NCBI RefSeq assembly: GCF_017654505.1
Contig: NC_054553.1
Location: 1,058,001 to 1,122,000 of the forward strand
Source: Polyodon spathula
Taxonomy: Eukaryota; Chordata; Actinopteri; Acipenseriformes; Polyodontidae
Direction: 5' to 3'
Length of the DNA: 64,000 nucleotides
Shown here: piece by piece, positions 10,583 to 24,350 of the stretch
Layout of the letters: each line of letters begins with the position of its first letter
How positions within the stretch are numbered: the stretch's first letter is position 1
Program-made: the position numbers and the translations under genes
The notes under the pieces: generated by a model
What the model saw: the letters and a program-made list of their open reading frames with translations, nothing else
Database searches by the model: none
Told to the model about the DNA's origin: nothing

Positions 10583-13339
10583 TGGTCAAAGGTCAACGAA
10601 GGCCAGGTGATGGTGGACCATTGACCACCCAGGAGGGAATGGAGGAGGAGGGGGAAGGATAGGAGAAATCCTCTTCAGGACATTTATTTGAAGGCAAGTC
10701 ATATGTTTGAGTGGTTTATTCCAACCTTTAGTGTATTAGCCAATACCAGGTGCTGTAGGATCATCTATAATGTCCTGTATTTTTGACCAGAGAGAGGTGT
10801 GGCCAACGCCAAATGCTAGCAACATGGCAGGGATAAAGCAGTTCTCCTCCCCAATGCTATTTTCAAGCAGTATTTTAAAAAAAACAGCAAATGACATTTT
10901 ATCTCAGATTCTATGCCAGCGGTACCTTCGATTGTGAAGAAAAAAGAGAAACTGTGTGATGAGTGCAGACTGGATTTCCTGTGCACGTCTGCTTTGTCTC
11001 AGCCCCCTTGAGACTCCTAACACCGTCCGAGTCGGGAACTCTCACACAATACACTGAAACACCAGCTTTGTCTTTTACAGCTTCCTGTTTTATTTCCAGT
11101 GCAAAAACAGCTTCCCTGACTGAACGTTTCGCAGGACAGCAGGGGAGCCCTTGGCTAAACAAAAAGGCACTACCCTGGCCTGCGTTCCAGTTCCTCGCTG
11201 GCTTGAACACGATTCAAACAGACTTCGAGGTCAAGAAGATATGATGAGCTAATGTGAAGTACAGAATGGAAATGATCACACTTAACTACACCGCAGCTCC
11301 TAAAAGTACAACACCCTTCTTTGAGCTGAGAGTTCAGGTGATGATGAGACAGCAATAGCTTTTGGTCTTAATCAGCTGTTTTCAATGCTGCAAGTGGTGA
11401 CCAGCAGGAGTCGGGGACTGAAACGGCTCGGGTCTATTCACCATCTGGGAGATGATCACACAGGGGCTGGACATTTTGCTGCACTTTTCATGGTCTAGAC
11501 ACTTCCTAGCACTGTGCTGCTCTGTTCTTAGTTTCCCGACACAGTCGTGACTCACCTCGATGAGTGCTAACAGTGCAGATCAAGATTATTCTAAAATGAA
11601 TCCTTAAAAAGACCGGACTGCTCGGAGGAGCGGCTGTGCTCCAGAAAGCAAGCTGGAACGCTGTTCCTGTCTTTATCTAGTTGCTAGGGAAACCAGGAGC
11701 ATAACAACATCCAGGCTGACTCGACATCAGAAAGCTCTGGAAATCTTTAGAGCCTGTAAACCATTCGTCCATTCAAACATTGGTGCGTATCTGCACGAGG
11801 ACAGAAAGACAAATCGCAGGTTTTATAGAAAGTAAAGAAGGCTTAGCACAATATCCTGTTGGACGAGCTACAAAATCTGGTTTGGTTTTCTAACAATACC
11901 AAGACACTACACTATTAATTACCAAGTGATGTCCCCTATAAACATTCTGTCAGTTTCCCTGACTTATTAACAGTTAATGTCTGGGAGCACAGACTGTATC
12001 TGCAATGCACCGTTCTTCTGGTCCTTGTGGTATAAGATAAAAAAAGAAAAATGTCAGGTCCTAAGATAATCCATGGCTGCTGATCTAGTATTGGTGCTAG
12101 TTCCATTTAAAGCTCTTAATTAACTCCTTATTTTAGTGGGGTTCAGTCAATACATAGTGTCAGCAGAAAACAATAATTGTTCCATAGCTGTTGAGTAATT
12201 TGATATTTTCCCTCAGTGGTTCCCTACAGCTAAACAGCATATTAGAGTGAGACCATAAGCTATTTTCAGCACTGATATTGAGAGCCGTGCACTGACAAGT
12301 AGATCAATGGTTCATTCATTAACGTGCAGTAGAAAGCTGACCAGTTCACACAGCATTGAAGTGCCAGGGGTATAGTATAGACTGGGAGGTATTTAACTAT
12401 GTGACCTGTATGGATGCCCAAGGGCTTTTTTTAACAAACGCAGCCTTTAAAATAACCCTGAAGTGTGTGTACACCTGTTCCTGGTGCTGTAGCTGGTGTG
12501 AGTGCTGGAGCCCTGTGATGCACATGCGTACCCCTGTCTTCAGCTGCTTGTGCTCCAGCACACACAGGGTGTATATAATAGGAGTCCTGGGTTAAAGGAA
12601 GCCAGGCAGACATGTTACTGATGATGTGGCACTGGGACGTGCAATAACAAACCCAGCAATCGTGGATAATTGAAACCACACTGCTTTAGTGCTTTACTCC
12701 TCAATTAACTAGGAAGAAGATGAAGTTATGGTTTTGGACTAGAACGGAAAGACATTCACCATTTTACAGTCAAATTATAGACTGTTTTACCTAATACACA
12801 AGTTTTCCTCATCTCAACACAAAAGATTAAGCCTAGGGCTATTCATAAAGCATTAGTATGTGAGGTAAAGGTCTAGGACAACAATCCATTTACCAGTGTG
12901 CCTGTGGTTTTCTAACTAATACAACATGCTGTAACTAAAAGCAGCACAGCTATCCTGGAGCAGCCTAATTTAGACTGGGGGGGGTTTGAGGTTCATGAGG
13001 TGTAAACAAAGCTTCAGAACTCAGCCTGGGCTGACAGACGTGGACTGAAACAAGCCATGTTCCGAATACAGGCCTCATGCCTGCCTCGTTTACGTGACTA
13101 CAGCTAGAAGTATTTACAAAGACATGGCAGCTTCACTCGGATTACAACACGCCACTGTCCCAGGAACCAGGAGAGAGACTGCACAGGCACCCGTGAGAGC
13201 TGCAGTTACACAGGGAGTCAGGCTGGGAACAGAATGCCTGCACTGGCAATCTCTGAGCCGATCAAGCGTGTGCATTCCACTGGGTGTGCAGTTTTCTGTT
13301 TGTAAAATTCTTAATGTATTATTTAGTAGAAACTCATGC

Positions 13340-13340
<1 letters not shown>

Positions 13341-13370
<30 letters not shown>
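13341..13370. repeat. (ATT)n microsatellite
   Basis: Ten ATT trinucleotides in a row within intergenic or intronic DNA. Confidence 0.95.
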
Positions 13371-13372
<2 letters not shown>

Positions 13373-15083
13373 TATACACAAGTCATTAATTTATTAGTTA
13401 ATTAAATTGGTCTTTAGCAATACAATTAGCACTGTCTCCAGCACTTGCTGATGCTGCTGCTCACAATGGTGCAGGCTGTAAATATTAGTACAGGTCAACA
13501 CATGTCCGCGCTAATGAGAGTGAAAGACTTCAGCTGCAAGCTCTTTAATTGCATCCATGAATTCAGTTTATTACCTATCTGTGCAAGGCTGCTGTAACAG
13601 ACACTGTAGATTCCTACTGCTTTGATGGAAGACCCAAAAGGAATAATTACATGTTGGTTTTTTTATGTTTTGTTTTACTACTTTATATTATTTGGCCCAG
13701 ACAATCCACCAGACCCCCCCCCCCCCCATCTAGGATATGCAAGGCAATCAAACTCTGCCCCTCCACACGCTGCTCTTGTATTTACAGCAGAGTAAAGGGT
13801 TATTGATCGTGTTATTCATTGGATGAAAGGAACAGTATAAGGGGCCTGTGGAAGCGTGCAGCAATCAAATAAATAAATACATACTGGAAACATTCTAAAA
13901 TAATCAACTAACTATAGAAACAAATACTAATTATTTGAGCTACAATGTTTATATGGTTTATTATTACTTATATACTGAAAGTTCTATTATTCCATTAAAA
14001 GAAAGCAGACTATATGAATATTCTGCCGCATCCAATATTTCACTCATTTTAAAATAAGGCTGGGGCCCAACAGCCAGTTTAACAGCCCAGTCAACTCTGC
14101 CACGACAGAAGCAGGGAGACAGCCGCCCAGTTAGCAGTAAGTAAATGGGTTACCTCTTCACTTTACACATCTCCAGCAGCGGGACCTCTCTCTCCCCTGT
14201 GTGCAAGCGCAGTGTCCATACAGCTCACTTACACTTTGTCACTGATTAGCAGAAGCTCTCAGTCCATGGCAATGTCCTTGAACGGGGCGCAAAAAGAAAT
14301 AGCTGATAGCTGCTGCACTGCCTTTGTCGAGTATTCAGGAAACAGACTTGTTCTAAAACTGTAAACTCTTGAATTCCATCTAGTAATGCAGGATCGTCCC
14401 GGACTGCAGCCTGTGAAGCCCCAGTAAGCACACTCTGCCCCCCCCCTGCTCAGTTTGGCGGTGGCTGTGATCTTCCCAGTGTGAAGAGCAGAGGAGACCA
14501 CATGGTTGTAAGTTTTATACTGCTTGTGAGTGGTGGATGAGCTGTCCAATAGGGGGCCAGGGCTCTGGCATGAGAAGAGTTCTAAATATAAGCTGGTTCC
14601 AGGGAGGGTTCTAAGTGCTCTCACTGAGGGGCTGGTTTGGACTCCAGTGACTGGAAGTCCCAGTGTAATTGATAAACAGTTAAGTGACACATACAGTTGA
14701 GTTTGGTCTTCTGTAATGAACTGAAAGGAAACCCACAGTTAACCCTTTAATGCACTGAGCAGTGACTGAGCCTACACACACCACTAAATGAGCTGTAACT
14801 GCTGATTTATAAAAGGGTTAATGGTGAATTCTAGTACTACCAGTCATCTACAGGACTACACTGTAAACACCAACAGTGATTGAGAAATAAACAAGTCATG
14901 CAACAGATCTTCTCATTGCTTGAGAATAAACTCTACTTTGTGACATCCCAGGCTGGCAGGCTGACAGGAGCACTCCCAGTGGTCGTCATCACTGTCTGAG
15001 CACTGGACTCTCCCGCAGCTTTCCTGGCTTACAGACAGACAGGACGCCTAGAAGAAACTGGAGCAGGAGAGTCTCCAGCAGGA

Positions 15084-15121
15084 GCTTCCAAAGCTTCTTC
15101 CAAAGCTTCTTCCAAAGCTTC
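15084..15121. repeat. Short tandem of TTCCAAAGCTTC
   Basis: Three consecutive copies of a 12-bp unit, each containing a HindIII-like AAGCTT. A simple slippage repeat with no gene attached. Confidence 0.85.
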
Positions 15122-16239
15122 ACACAAAGTGTGCCTCGTCAACCTATAGGAACAAATAACCTTCATATGAGGAGCTGCCTCAATCTCTGACCGGCTTGAC
15201 ATCGCTCACCGAGTCTGTGCTGTCTAGTAATCCCCTCTCTGTTGGGTACGGGCAGTGGGGAGATTAATAATGAAAAGAAAGGGTCTCCTTGATCTGTAAG
15301 CAGCACTCATCCAGGTTAGCTAAGGGAGCAGCTCTGCTCTGCTAGCCAATGTGCAGTGCATCACAGAGCAGGTAAGGTCTGGGCTCTGGGGAGGTGGAGG
15401 TAGTAGACGTTGAGAAGAAGAAGCCCTGTCAGAATTGATCTCAGAGGTAACAGCAGCCCCCAGGACCTGGAGCTTTGCCTGAAAATGATCATGACCCACA
15501 CGCCCTACAGTGAGGGTGCAGCTGCCATGCGGAGGGTTATTTCAGGTTTGGAGACCTCCTTGATAACCTGTTAGTCTGTATGCAGCGGTTAGTGCGCTGA
15601 CATTTGAACACAGATGGCAGGGTTGCACTGTACAGCACCTCGTTGTAATGATCAGAGAGTCTCTCGGTGCAGTACATTGAGAACGCAAAGTATTAGGATC
15701 TACAGCAACGCGAGACTCGTGTAATTAAGCGAAACAATAAACAGAAACGTTGTTTTAAACTGCTGCTGTATCAATACAATGTTCATCATGAATCTTGCTT
15801 ATTGCTGTATAGTGTGTGACTAAATTGTACAATCGCTAACCCTATTGCATAGAGAAATAGTGCATTGACATGACAGTTCCACACCCTCGCCAGAAGGCGG
15901 CAGCACCTGTAGAGATCAAACAAACTCGAAAGCCTTTCTTACAGGCAGAGTCCGGTTTAATTCGTTGTTTTGCTGTCGTTGATTATTTCGAAACTGGCTG
16001 TTTTAAAATATTATCAATAGTAAAACAATACTTAACAAGCAAGATGAAAATAGAATATTTTTAAATACTGATCTTGTATTAATCATGATATTTTTCATAA
16101 GCACTATGCAAATTCGGCGTTGCATCTCTCAGTTTGATTCGCTAACTGTCTGCACCAATAACCAATTATACTTGAACAGCAGTTCTACAAAATGGCCACA
16201 CGATGGCAGCATCGGATAAGGAATGGAAGCTAAAGCCTC

Positions 16240-16480
16240 TGGCAAGCCACCGGGGCACAACGCGTAACGGGTTTTTGGCAGCGTATAATTAACTGGTCAA
16301 CGAGGGCAATTGATTAGCAAGTGATGTGTGACTGTGATGTGATTCAACGCGTAGTGAAACTAATGCTACGCGTAGTATAAACAGCCAATTTGGGTATAGT
16401 ATCGTTTCGGGGGCGCAATGAGTCACGCATCAGCCGATCAAGACTTCTTACTTTGCCGGTCGGTAGTATTGGACTCAGCT
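16240..16480. promoter_or_regulatory. CpG-containing patch with three ACGCGT motifs and an AP-1-type site
   Basis: In otherwise CpG-poor DNA this patch carries many CpGs, ACGCGT at 16259, 16347 and 16368, a TATAAA-like and CCAAT-like pair near 16375-16390, and TGAGTCA near 16419. It could be a promoter or enhancer serving the alpha-connexin, which is transcribed leftward from this side. This is inference from composition only. Confidence 0.3.
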
Positions 16481-17061
16481 GGGTTCATGTCAATATAATT
16501 ATAAGCTGACTTTGCGATGAGTTCTTTCTCAGCGTCTTTTAAAATTCCGGTGCATTTAAGTAACTTTCAACTTTCTGCCTGAATGGAACATATTTTAATT
16601 AGTCTGAACATCTGAAATACTATGCTTGATAGCTGCAGAATGGATTGTCATGAAACCTAAAGGGGTTTATTAGAGTTCGGACTGCTGCTCTCTGCTCTTT
16701 TAAATGCATCTTTCACAACTCCCTCGTGTTTTACTGATCACTCCGTGCAGTGTTTCTCTTATTGAGTTCTAGTATTGGTTTAGTGGTTACCAAGCCGGGC
16801 AGGCTCAAACTTCAGCTCCTCTCTCTGGTGGAAGCAGGGCTCAGCTCGTCTTCCTACCTCGGGCTGGATTCTGCAGCCGAACATCCCAGCTGTCAATTAT
16901 TTCATTGAGAAGCGTGAAAAGGCTCATGAGGCAGTTATGACATTTTCCCACTTAACCATCGTTGCTTTTAACGTCATCTGAGAGTAGTGACAAATGATTA
17001 GAAAGGGAAAGATCAATATATAAAACAAAATATTTAAGATTCATGTCATTTTAGGGAATAC

Positions 17062-17175
17062 AGGTTAAAGATCCAACACAACATCATTGCTCACCTCTGG
17101 GAGCTGGATTTGAACTGCTGTTTTCAAGGAGAGAAAGTCATGGGATTAGCCCACTGCACCGCCAGCCCCCGCAGG
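17062..17175 (-). mobile_element. Possible tRNA-derived SINE fragment
   Basis: Read on the minus strand, GGCGGTGCAGTGGG resembles a tRNA-type A box and AGTTCAAATCCAGC resembles a B box, about 45 bp apart, as in tRNA-derived SINE heads. The full cloverleaf is not convincing, so it is not called a tRNA gene. Confidence 0.35.
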
Positions 17176-18088
17176 GGAAGTGTGTTTCACATTGACAGTA
17201 AACTAAATTAGCCACTTTATTTTTAAAACAGGAAGGAATCACACGTGAACCCAGTGCACCGCGGAGAACAGCACCGTTCATTTAGTCCATTGTGCCATCT
17301 CACTTCCATGGAAGAGCCTGCTTTTTCATTGCCTGTAAGGTAAATGAACAAAGTCTTTGCAAATACCTCCTGTGGATCTTAACCTAGCGCCACAAGGACC
17401 AGCAAAGCCCACTGCACCACGTATCTCCTTACAACAGTCTAACATCCTATATGAGATTCCCTTCCCTTCTCTGAAGTTGCACGCTTCTGGAGTTATAGAA
17501 CGTGTTCAACACTTTATATAGTTCTTAGTATTTGTTGAGAATTGGTGTATCCTGTGCTTTGTCTTACCAAGCATATACAATGCTCCAGTCTAAACTACTG
17601 AAGAATTGTCAGTAATTGTTTAGTGTTACTGTGAAATGGTGCCCCTAGTGAGCAGTATCTTGGGCTGCTAATCCTGCTCATTCCCTGGCTCAGTGGGTGT
17701 CGTGCTGCCAATGTCCACAGGTTTTATTGTTTAAAGGCTGGTGGCTCCTATTAGACACACAGACAGAGGAAAAGCTGCCGCAGTGCTCTGCGCACACCAC
17801 TAGAGCAGAGTGTTTGGAAAGCATGAGAAATGCAAATAGGTAAAAAAATCACACAGCATGTCATTTTTTTTTTATTACATTGTTTTCAAAAACAACCTTC
17901 CTTTGGGGGTATTTCAGAGGGTTTCCAAAGACCCCTGCTGTGGTTAAAGGTTTCATGAGAAGTACACCAAGCAACAATTAAACATTTTGTTTTTTAAATT
18001 ATAGTTATTAAATAATATTATATAGGTTTTATTAAATAAGATTGTCATATCATTCTATATGAAGTTTATAGTCTTATGAATACAAATA

Positions 18089-18089
<1 letters not shown>

Positions 18090-18140
<51 letters not shown>
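18090..18140. repeat. (TA)n microsatellite
   Basis: An uninterrupted run of about 25 TA units. Confidence 0.97.
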
Positions 18141-18143
<3 letters not shown>

Positions 18144-19663
18144 CTTAGATTCTACATGTTTGAGTTTTATGGAAACCCTGTGCAGTATTTATTTAATTCA
18201 GGTTAATGACAGCGATGCTTGTTAAACACATGTTTTGGAAACATAGCATTTGCTTGCATTGTCTTGGGAACATTTTATTTAATAGGGGTAGAAAAAAAAA
18301 AAACACATGAACTCATAATGAACAGTTATGAAATAGATGGAGAGAATGGCATTAATGTCCACAGCTACAACACTCCTTAGCTCAGTGAAAACACAGTCAA
18401 GTTTTAATTTTTTTTTCTTACTTAAACTCATCCCAATACAAATTGATATTTGTAGTTAGTTTTCAAGTGTAACAATGGCCCAGTGTGCCATTGGAGGCAG
18501 TATTCAATGCGTTTCCCTTTTCTAAATGCATTTAGAAGTGTAGTGACAGTTACACTCTTTAACATATGAACAAGGGAACATTTAGAACAAAGATGTGGCA
18601 GCTGCTGGAATGACAATGGCAGTATCACACTTTCTGTGCATCTGAAAGCAATGGCAGGATGGTCATATTGTCCCTGTTGCATGTGTATATACTGGCAGCA
18701 CTGCAGTACACACATGCTCGAAATGTGACCGTTTTTTTTTTTTCAGCGGAAACTATAACTAAAAGGTTAATATATTGCTCATGGCCCCTTACCACGTCAC
18801 TGTGGTTTAGTTGAGCAGTTTGGTTTACTTTAGATAGGCCTGTACAGTAAACAACCACTGGAAATGTCTCAAAGGCAGAAAGCACATGTTCATTATTTTG
18901 AAACATACAAATTTCCACCATGATCTTCAGTCTGTTTCCTTTGAGGGGAGAGAGAGAGGGTGTGAGGAGAGAGCACGCAAGGGCGAGGGGATTGAAAGAG
19001 GAGTTCTGAACTTTAGACATTGAAAAGCATGTGATGTCACACTGCCGAGCTGAGGAAAAAAAAAAAAAGTGATGTGAAACTGATACGATCTCAAAGACCA
19101 ACTAAACCATGGACATCTCATCTAGTCACATACAGGCCGTGGACACTTGGACCGTATTTGGCATTACACATGATTCTGTAACTCCAAGTGGCGTGTGAAA
19201 TATGTCTCTTAAAAATCAAACACAGTTGCACCCCTTATTCTCTAGAATGGTGTGTTTGCAGAACCTGCAGTGTGTTGCCTCGGCTTGAGGAATTGAGATA
19301 CTTCAGACTGGTCCATTTAAACACTGTAAGCAGTTCACTCCCTCACTGATCAGTACAATCACAGGTATTTGTGGTCTTTGCAGATGGATGGCATGATGAC
19401 GATTTATTGAGGTGGCTTACTTGTGGACAGAGAACTGCGTCAAGAATGGTTGAAGGTTAAGGGGTTATGCTATCATGTGTTTTTACAAAATAAATTATAA
19501 ATGATAATGTACAAATTTGTAAATGCTGTGAAGTATCCCCCCCTCTGTAAAGGATTAAACTCGATCTTAGTGCTCAAAGAAACAGTGAGCTCCAACCTGC
19601 TTCAAACATTGGTTAAGCTTGATTAGTTGAATGGGTTGGGTCGCAGAGGTTAGATTAAGACAT

Positions 19664-20482
19664 CTAAGAGGTCGAGCACCTGTCCCCCTTATCAGAACCG
19701 GGATTTCTCTTCGTCCCGTTGATTTTCGAGTCTGAAATCAGCTGATTGATCTCGTTCTGTTTGTACGAAGAGAATCTGTGCCCATAAAAAGTACCTTTGG
19801 AGCCAGACTCCGGGTCTGGCAAGCTCTTGAAACAGGACTTAGTGATCAAATAGACAACCTCTGCGACGTTGAGGAGGATACAGACCCCAGACACCACCAG
19901 CATGAAGATGGTGAAGATGGTTTTCTCCGTGGGTCTGGACACAAAGCAGTCCACGGTGTTGGGGCAGGGGTAGGCGTCACACTTGACTAACCGAATCATC
20001 TTGAAGCCCGGGTAGATCAGGTAGAAGATGTACATGAAAGCAGCTTCGAAGAGGATCCGGAAGATCACGCTAATCATGTAGGTCCACCACAGGGCCCCTG
20101 TGATCTTCATCCTCTGCATCTTGACCTGCTCCAGGTCTTTGCTGCTGCTGTGGCCAGACAGCTTTAGGATCTTCTTCTCGATGTGCCGGCGGTGAGCCAC
20201 GTGCATGGCCACGAGGAGGGCTGGCGTGGACACCAGGATGAGCTGCAGTGCCCACAGGCGGATGTGGGAAATGGGGAAAAAATGGTCATAGCAGACACTG
20301 TTGCAACCAGGCTGCTGCGTGTTGCAGATGAAGCTTGACTTCTCGTCGCCCCAGACACTCTCTGCGGCGACCACCAGGACCATGATTCGAAAGATGAAGA
20401 GGACGGACAGCCAGATGCGCCCGATTCCAGTGGAGTTCTTGTTTACACCGCTGAGAACGGCATAAAAAGACGCCCAATTCAT
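19664..20482 (-). CDS. gjb1: Gap-junction beta-1 protein (connexin 32)
   Basis: A 272-residue beta connexin (human Cx32 is 283), the main gap-junction protein of hepatocytes and myelinating Schwann cells in mammals. It starts [18 protein letters not shown]. Loop cysteines are C53, C60, C64 and C168, C173, C179, in Cx32 register. [40 protein letters not shown] and the tail block YKQNEINQL are highly Cx32-like. The protein ends DRCSTS, where mammalian Cx32 ends in a prenylated CSAC. I chose the ATG at 20482: an open stretch continues 20 codons upstream, but a T-rich acceptor ending at 20497 shows that to be intron, leaving a 14-nt 5' UTR piece in this exon. Proximity to zmym3 supports orthology. 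The coding region is intact. Confidence 0.96.
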   Translation of the reverse strand: MNWASFYAVLSGVNKNSTGIGRIWLSVLFIFRIMVLVVAAESVWGDEKSSFICNTQQPGCNSVCYDHFFPISHIRLWALQLILVSTPALLVAMHVAHRRHIEKKILKLSGHSSSKDLEQVKMQRMKITGALWWTYMISVIFRILFEAAFMYIFYLIYPGFKMIRLVKCDAYPCPNTVDCFVSRPTEKTIFTIFMLVVSGVCILLNVAEVVYLITKSCFKSLPDPESGSKGTFYGHRFSSYKQNEINQLISDSKINGTKRNPGSDKGDRCSTS

Positions 20483-20496
20483 TTTTGGTTCCAGGT
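20483..20496 (-). other. gjb1: gjb1 5' UTR end and splice acceptor
   Basis: Minus-strand sequence reads a long T-run, then TTGTTACAG, then 14 nt before the ATG. This matches the known connexin layout of a non-coding first exon joined to a single coding exon. The upstream exon and promoter (higher coordinates) were not located. Confidence 0.6.
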
Positions 20497-23400
20497 CTGT
20501 AACAAATAAAAAAAAAAAACACAAAACAAAAAATAGTTTCAATGATATTTGGCACTTGTCTGTAAATTGATGCAGTATTGGTCAGGTTTCGGTTTTAAAA
20601 CCCTTGGTGCACACACACATGAAATGGGATGAACATCTCATGAAACCTATCCTGTTATTAAGCTGTACAAGTTTAGAGTATTAAATCTCACCTTTGCAAT
20701 GACACATTTCATCTGGCTGCTGATCTGGTATAAAAAGTTCAAGTCGTTTTCGTTTTGTTCTTAGTGTGTGGGGTTAAATCGGAACATTATGGATGCAGAA
20801 CATGTGAGCTGAAGATGGGAGGGGTTTGTGGATTTAATGCACATGAAAGGAGGGACCAGTAGCATGTACAGCTCGACAGTTCTGCCCACGCCACTCAGTC
20901 CTGACCTAGACAACCTACCTACTGTTAAGTCCTGGGCTTCCCCAAGCAGACACTGTGTGTAAGGTGTGTTTCTGCCCACTGAGGAGGAGACTAAGTTGAA
21001 ACCACCAAACTCCTTTCCAACTGTGATCTAAGCTAGATTCGACCCCAGACCTACAGTACAGAGATGAAAGGTTACTGCCTCACACCCAGAACAAAACATA
21101 ATGCAAACTCATTGATAGGAGGTGTGTACATTAACCCACTGCACTGCCTCACACCCAGAACAAAAGATAAGTGCAAGTGTACAGTATGTCTAACTATTTA
21201 TCAGGGAACTTTCTTTGCTGGAATGATATATAGCAATAATACATTTACTCAGACACTTTGCACTTGCAAATTCTGAAAAACCTGATCAACAAAACAGGTG
21301 GACTAGCAGCAAGGTTTTCAGGCCAGGTTTTAACTGCTTCGTATGGCCGCTATCCATTTTTCATTAAAAACAGCAGGTTTACAGGGAGTCGGGACACTCC
21401 TTTAGCTAAATGAATTGAGCTGACAAAAGACATCTAGATTTAAATAAATATGCTATAAAAGGCTTCTGCACGGCTGCTGTGGAGAACGTCCGAGCTGCTC
21501 CCAGTCGTCCGATCTCCTGCTGGTCACAGCTGTCACAAGCAAGGGATACAAACAGGCGAGTGCCTAGTACACAGTGAAACCCCAGGTAACTAACCCTGTC
21601 ACAGGAACGAGCCATCAGTGTGAAGCGAATCACCCACACACTCCCCATTCGATCAGGGTGCACACAGGCTGAGAAAGCAATGCAAGTCATTCTTGAACAG
21701 CACAACCCTGAAAATCCTACAATACGCCTATGCTGATTATTTCACAAGGAACAGCAAATAAACAAAATCCTTTAGTTTAACCTCACTTCAAAACCTGCTG
21801 ATGTTTGCAACCCACCAACACCAGTATGATTGCCCTTTTACGGTTTAATATTCTAAATTGACTTATTTAGAGCTTTAAATACCCACACAAATTAAATTAA
21901 AAAAAAATTAATACACAAAAATTATAAAGTTCAACAGCATGTTCTGACTGGAGGCTCAACAAATCCTGCTATAAATCGACACATTAACACCCAGAACTTC
22001 TTTAGTTAAATACATCAGATCATCGACTAGGACTCCAAAGCATGATTTCAAAGCTTGTTTTCACATTAAGAGCACTTTTTACCTTCAGGTGAGTCCCCAC
22101 ACAGACAAGTCCTTAGTCAGCTGGATTACCATCAGTGTAGTAAGGGATGCGCTGGAACACCATGTCTTTGCAAAGTGCAAATGAATTCCCTGACACTAGC
22201 CACTGCCCTGCACTGTACAAGTCATACGCTCTTATATAAACTATTTACATACAATGGTGGCCTTCATGAGGATAACAAGACTCTTTAGAATTCAGATCAA
22301 ACGCCTTGATTTCCGCCTACCCCATGCAGAAGAAAGAATCTGTGTGGACACAAAGCCTTTTCCTCTATTTATTGTTTGTAGAAGGACCAGGGAAATGAAG
22401 GGTGTATTTCACGTAAAAAAAAAACCAAACAACGCAGAACGCTGGGAGACTGACTCAGTTTCATGAGTCACACTGGACTGGGATGCACAGATTCCTTATC
22501 ATGCTGCCATGTTTTAAATGACCAGATATCTGTTGTGCAACAACATTTTACAACTAACTTACTACAGATAAACATTCATGGGAAAAGTTTGCGCAACCGT
22601 TCAACTGTACACACTGGCAATCTGCATCTTCATTGGAACTGTGACGTTTTGCATGACTGGCACCTGGTGGCAGATGACAATTCAAATACCAAATCTGGAA
22701 CACACATTATGCAAAGATGTTGCCCTTATTAATGGCGTCCTTTATGCAGTCGTGGAAGCATAATTCAAATGAAACATCCATACAGTACATGCAACACACT
22801 AAAGCATATACCGCATGCTACGGACATAAAACAAAGATCACTGAATGCATAGTTTCTCAAATAAGGCAGGGCACAAAATCGTTGCCGAAGAAAAAGTGTT
22901 CAAATTATTTTCTAAAACCACAAGTATTCTTTGATATACCGGGATAGCACAATTCTTTTGATGTGCTTTGTATTTTCTAGCACTGGCAATACGTCCTTCT
23001 CATTCATGTTCACCTCGGAGGACGACTGTGTTTACAAACTACTAGTAAAGCTCTGATTTACTGCCAGATGTGGAGCTTGCATTCACATGTTAGCAGATAC
23101 ATTGTTTCAGTTTTGAACTCCTACAATACTACATGGTACTGCTTTAATTTTGCAGTCCACACAATATGAACGCAGGAAAGTAAAAGACTACTGCGTCTTT
23201 AAAGCAGACGTCACCTGCAATCTCAGCATACCTATTGCAAAACAGATTCAGCTCAGAGTACTTGCTGAACCTGCTGATAGTCGTCCCGCTGCCTGAAATA
23301 AACACTTAAAAATGGAATAGATCCAGTCCCATGCAATAAACATTCAGCACTTTGTCGTGGGAAAACATTTGTACCTGTGGAAACACTTGTAGGTTTTGTT

Positions 23401-24350
23401 TTAAAAATCAGGGCTTTTGTAACTAATTTAAAATTTGGTACAATTAACTGCTCCCAAACTAAGAGGCAGATTCCAGGTGTCAATCATCTTTTCAACTGAA
23501 CACACGTCACACGGGTACCTCCGTTTACAGTCAGTTTCAAAGAAGACTGTTTTTCTTCATGTCACAAGACTCAGGTTTCTGATCATTTATGACAGCTTGT
23601 TTGTACAACAGGGGGCAGATTGTAAATTCTACCCCAGTTTTAAGCAAGTAAAAAAAAAAAGAAAATCTACACATCTACTTATAGTTAGCATATCTTTATA
23701 AAAGCGAAACAAATCAAAACAGTAACAGATAATACTTAAAGTACTTACAAAACAATCACGCCTTGCTTTTGAACCTTGTTCTGCTCTTCTGTAATCTTAA
23801 GAGAACACAGAGAACATTAACAGAGTTTCTGAAACTTCAAGGCATTTAAATACTGTTCCAACCCTAACAGGAGACTGATCAGCCAATCAGCACACAGCAA
23901 ATTTGGAACTATTCAAATAATTTCTAGAAGATATTTACATTGTGGCCAGGTAACTGTGTACAGTAGGAGTTTTCAAATCATTGTTTTTTAAAAACTGAGA
24001 TTACATTGTGAAGGCTGTCACCATTTCTTTTCCAGTTCGTAACACCTTAATCATAGTATTGATTACACTGTGTAACAAAAAAAAAATTATTTTTGTTCCT
24101 GGGTAGTAAGTGTTATTTCCTAATTGCTTATGCCTCAAAAGTATAGAAAATGGCTATTATTCCCCACAGACTTTGCTTTTGTGACCAGGACAGTGATATT
24201 TCAAAATATCACTATTTCCAATGGGAAAACGGGCAAATGTGTGTCTTTTCGTTCACATAAAGTCAGAAAAAAACAACATATGAATCCAAATTAACATGTA
24301 TTTATACTAAAGTAATACAAAAATAACTACAAAAGATTTAGGAGAGTAGT

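Larger units (their letters stand above)
10583..16239. other. Non-coding DNA between the two connexin genes (left part)
   Basis: No gene is supported. It contains an (ATT)n tract, a poly-C run at 13716-13727 and a short 12-bp tandem at about 15084-15121. Open frames such as 14259-14690 on the minus strand lack recognisable motifs. Upstream non-coding exons of the alpha-connexin probably lie here or just to the right. Confidence 0.5.
16481..19663. other. Non-coding DNA left of gjb1, including probable gjb1 3' UTR
   Basis: No gene is supported. The gjb1 3' UTR runs leftward from 19663. TTTATT at 19403-19408 (AATAAA on the minus strand) is a candidate poly(A) signal about 255 nt after the stop. 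A tRNA-like SINE fragment, a TA microsatellite and T-rich runs lie further left. The 158-codon minus-strand frame at 18625-19101 has no family signature. Confidence 0.45.

Noticed and set aside
14259..14690. 143-codon minus-strand frame between the connexins
   Set aside because: No domain, no promoter or splice context, and random-looking composition.
17062..17175. tRNA gene
   Set aside because: A and B boxes are plausible, but no full cloverleaf or acceptor stem could be drawn; treated as a SINE fragment.
18625..19101. 158-codon minus-strand frame left of gjb1
   Set aside because: Lies in the likely gjb1 3' UTR and includes poly-T-coded Phe runs; no family match.
20483..20542. Upstream ATG extending gjb1 by 20 residues
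   Set aside because: The extension is intron sequence ahead of a clear acceptor, and all connexins begin at the MNW/MGD position.
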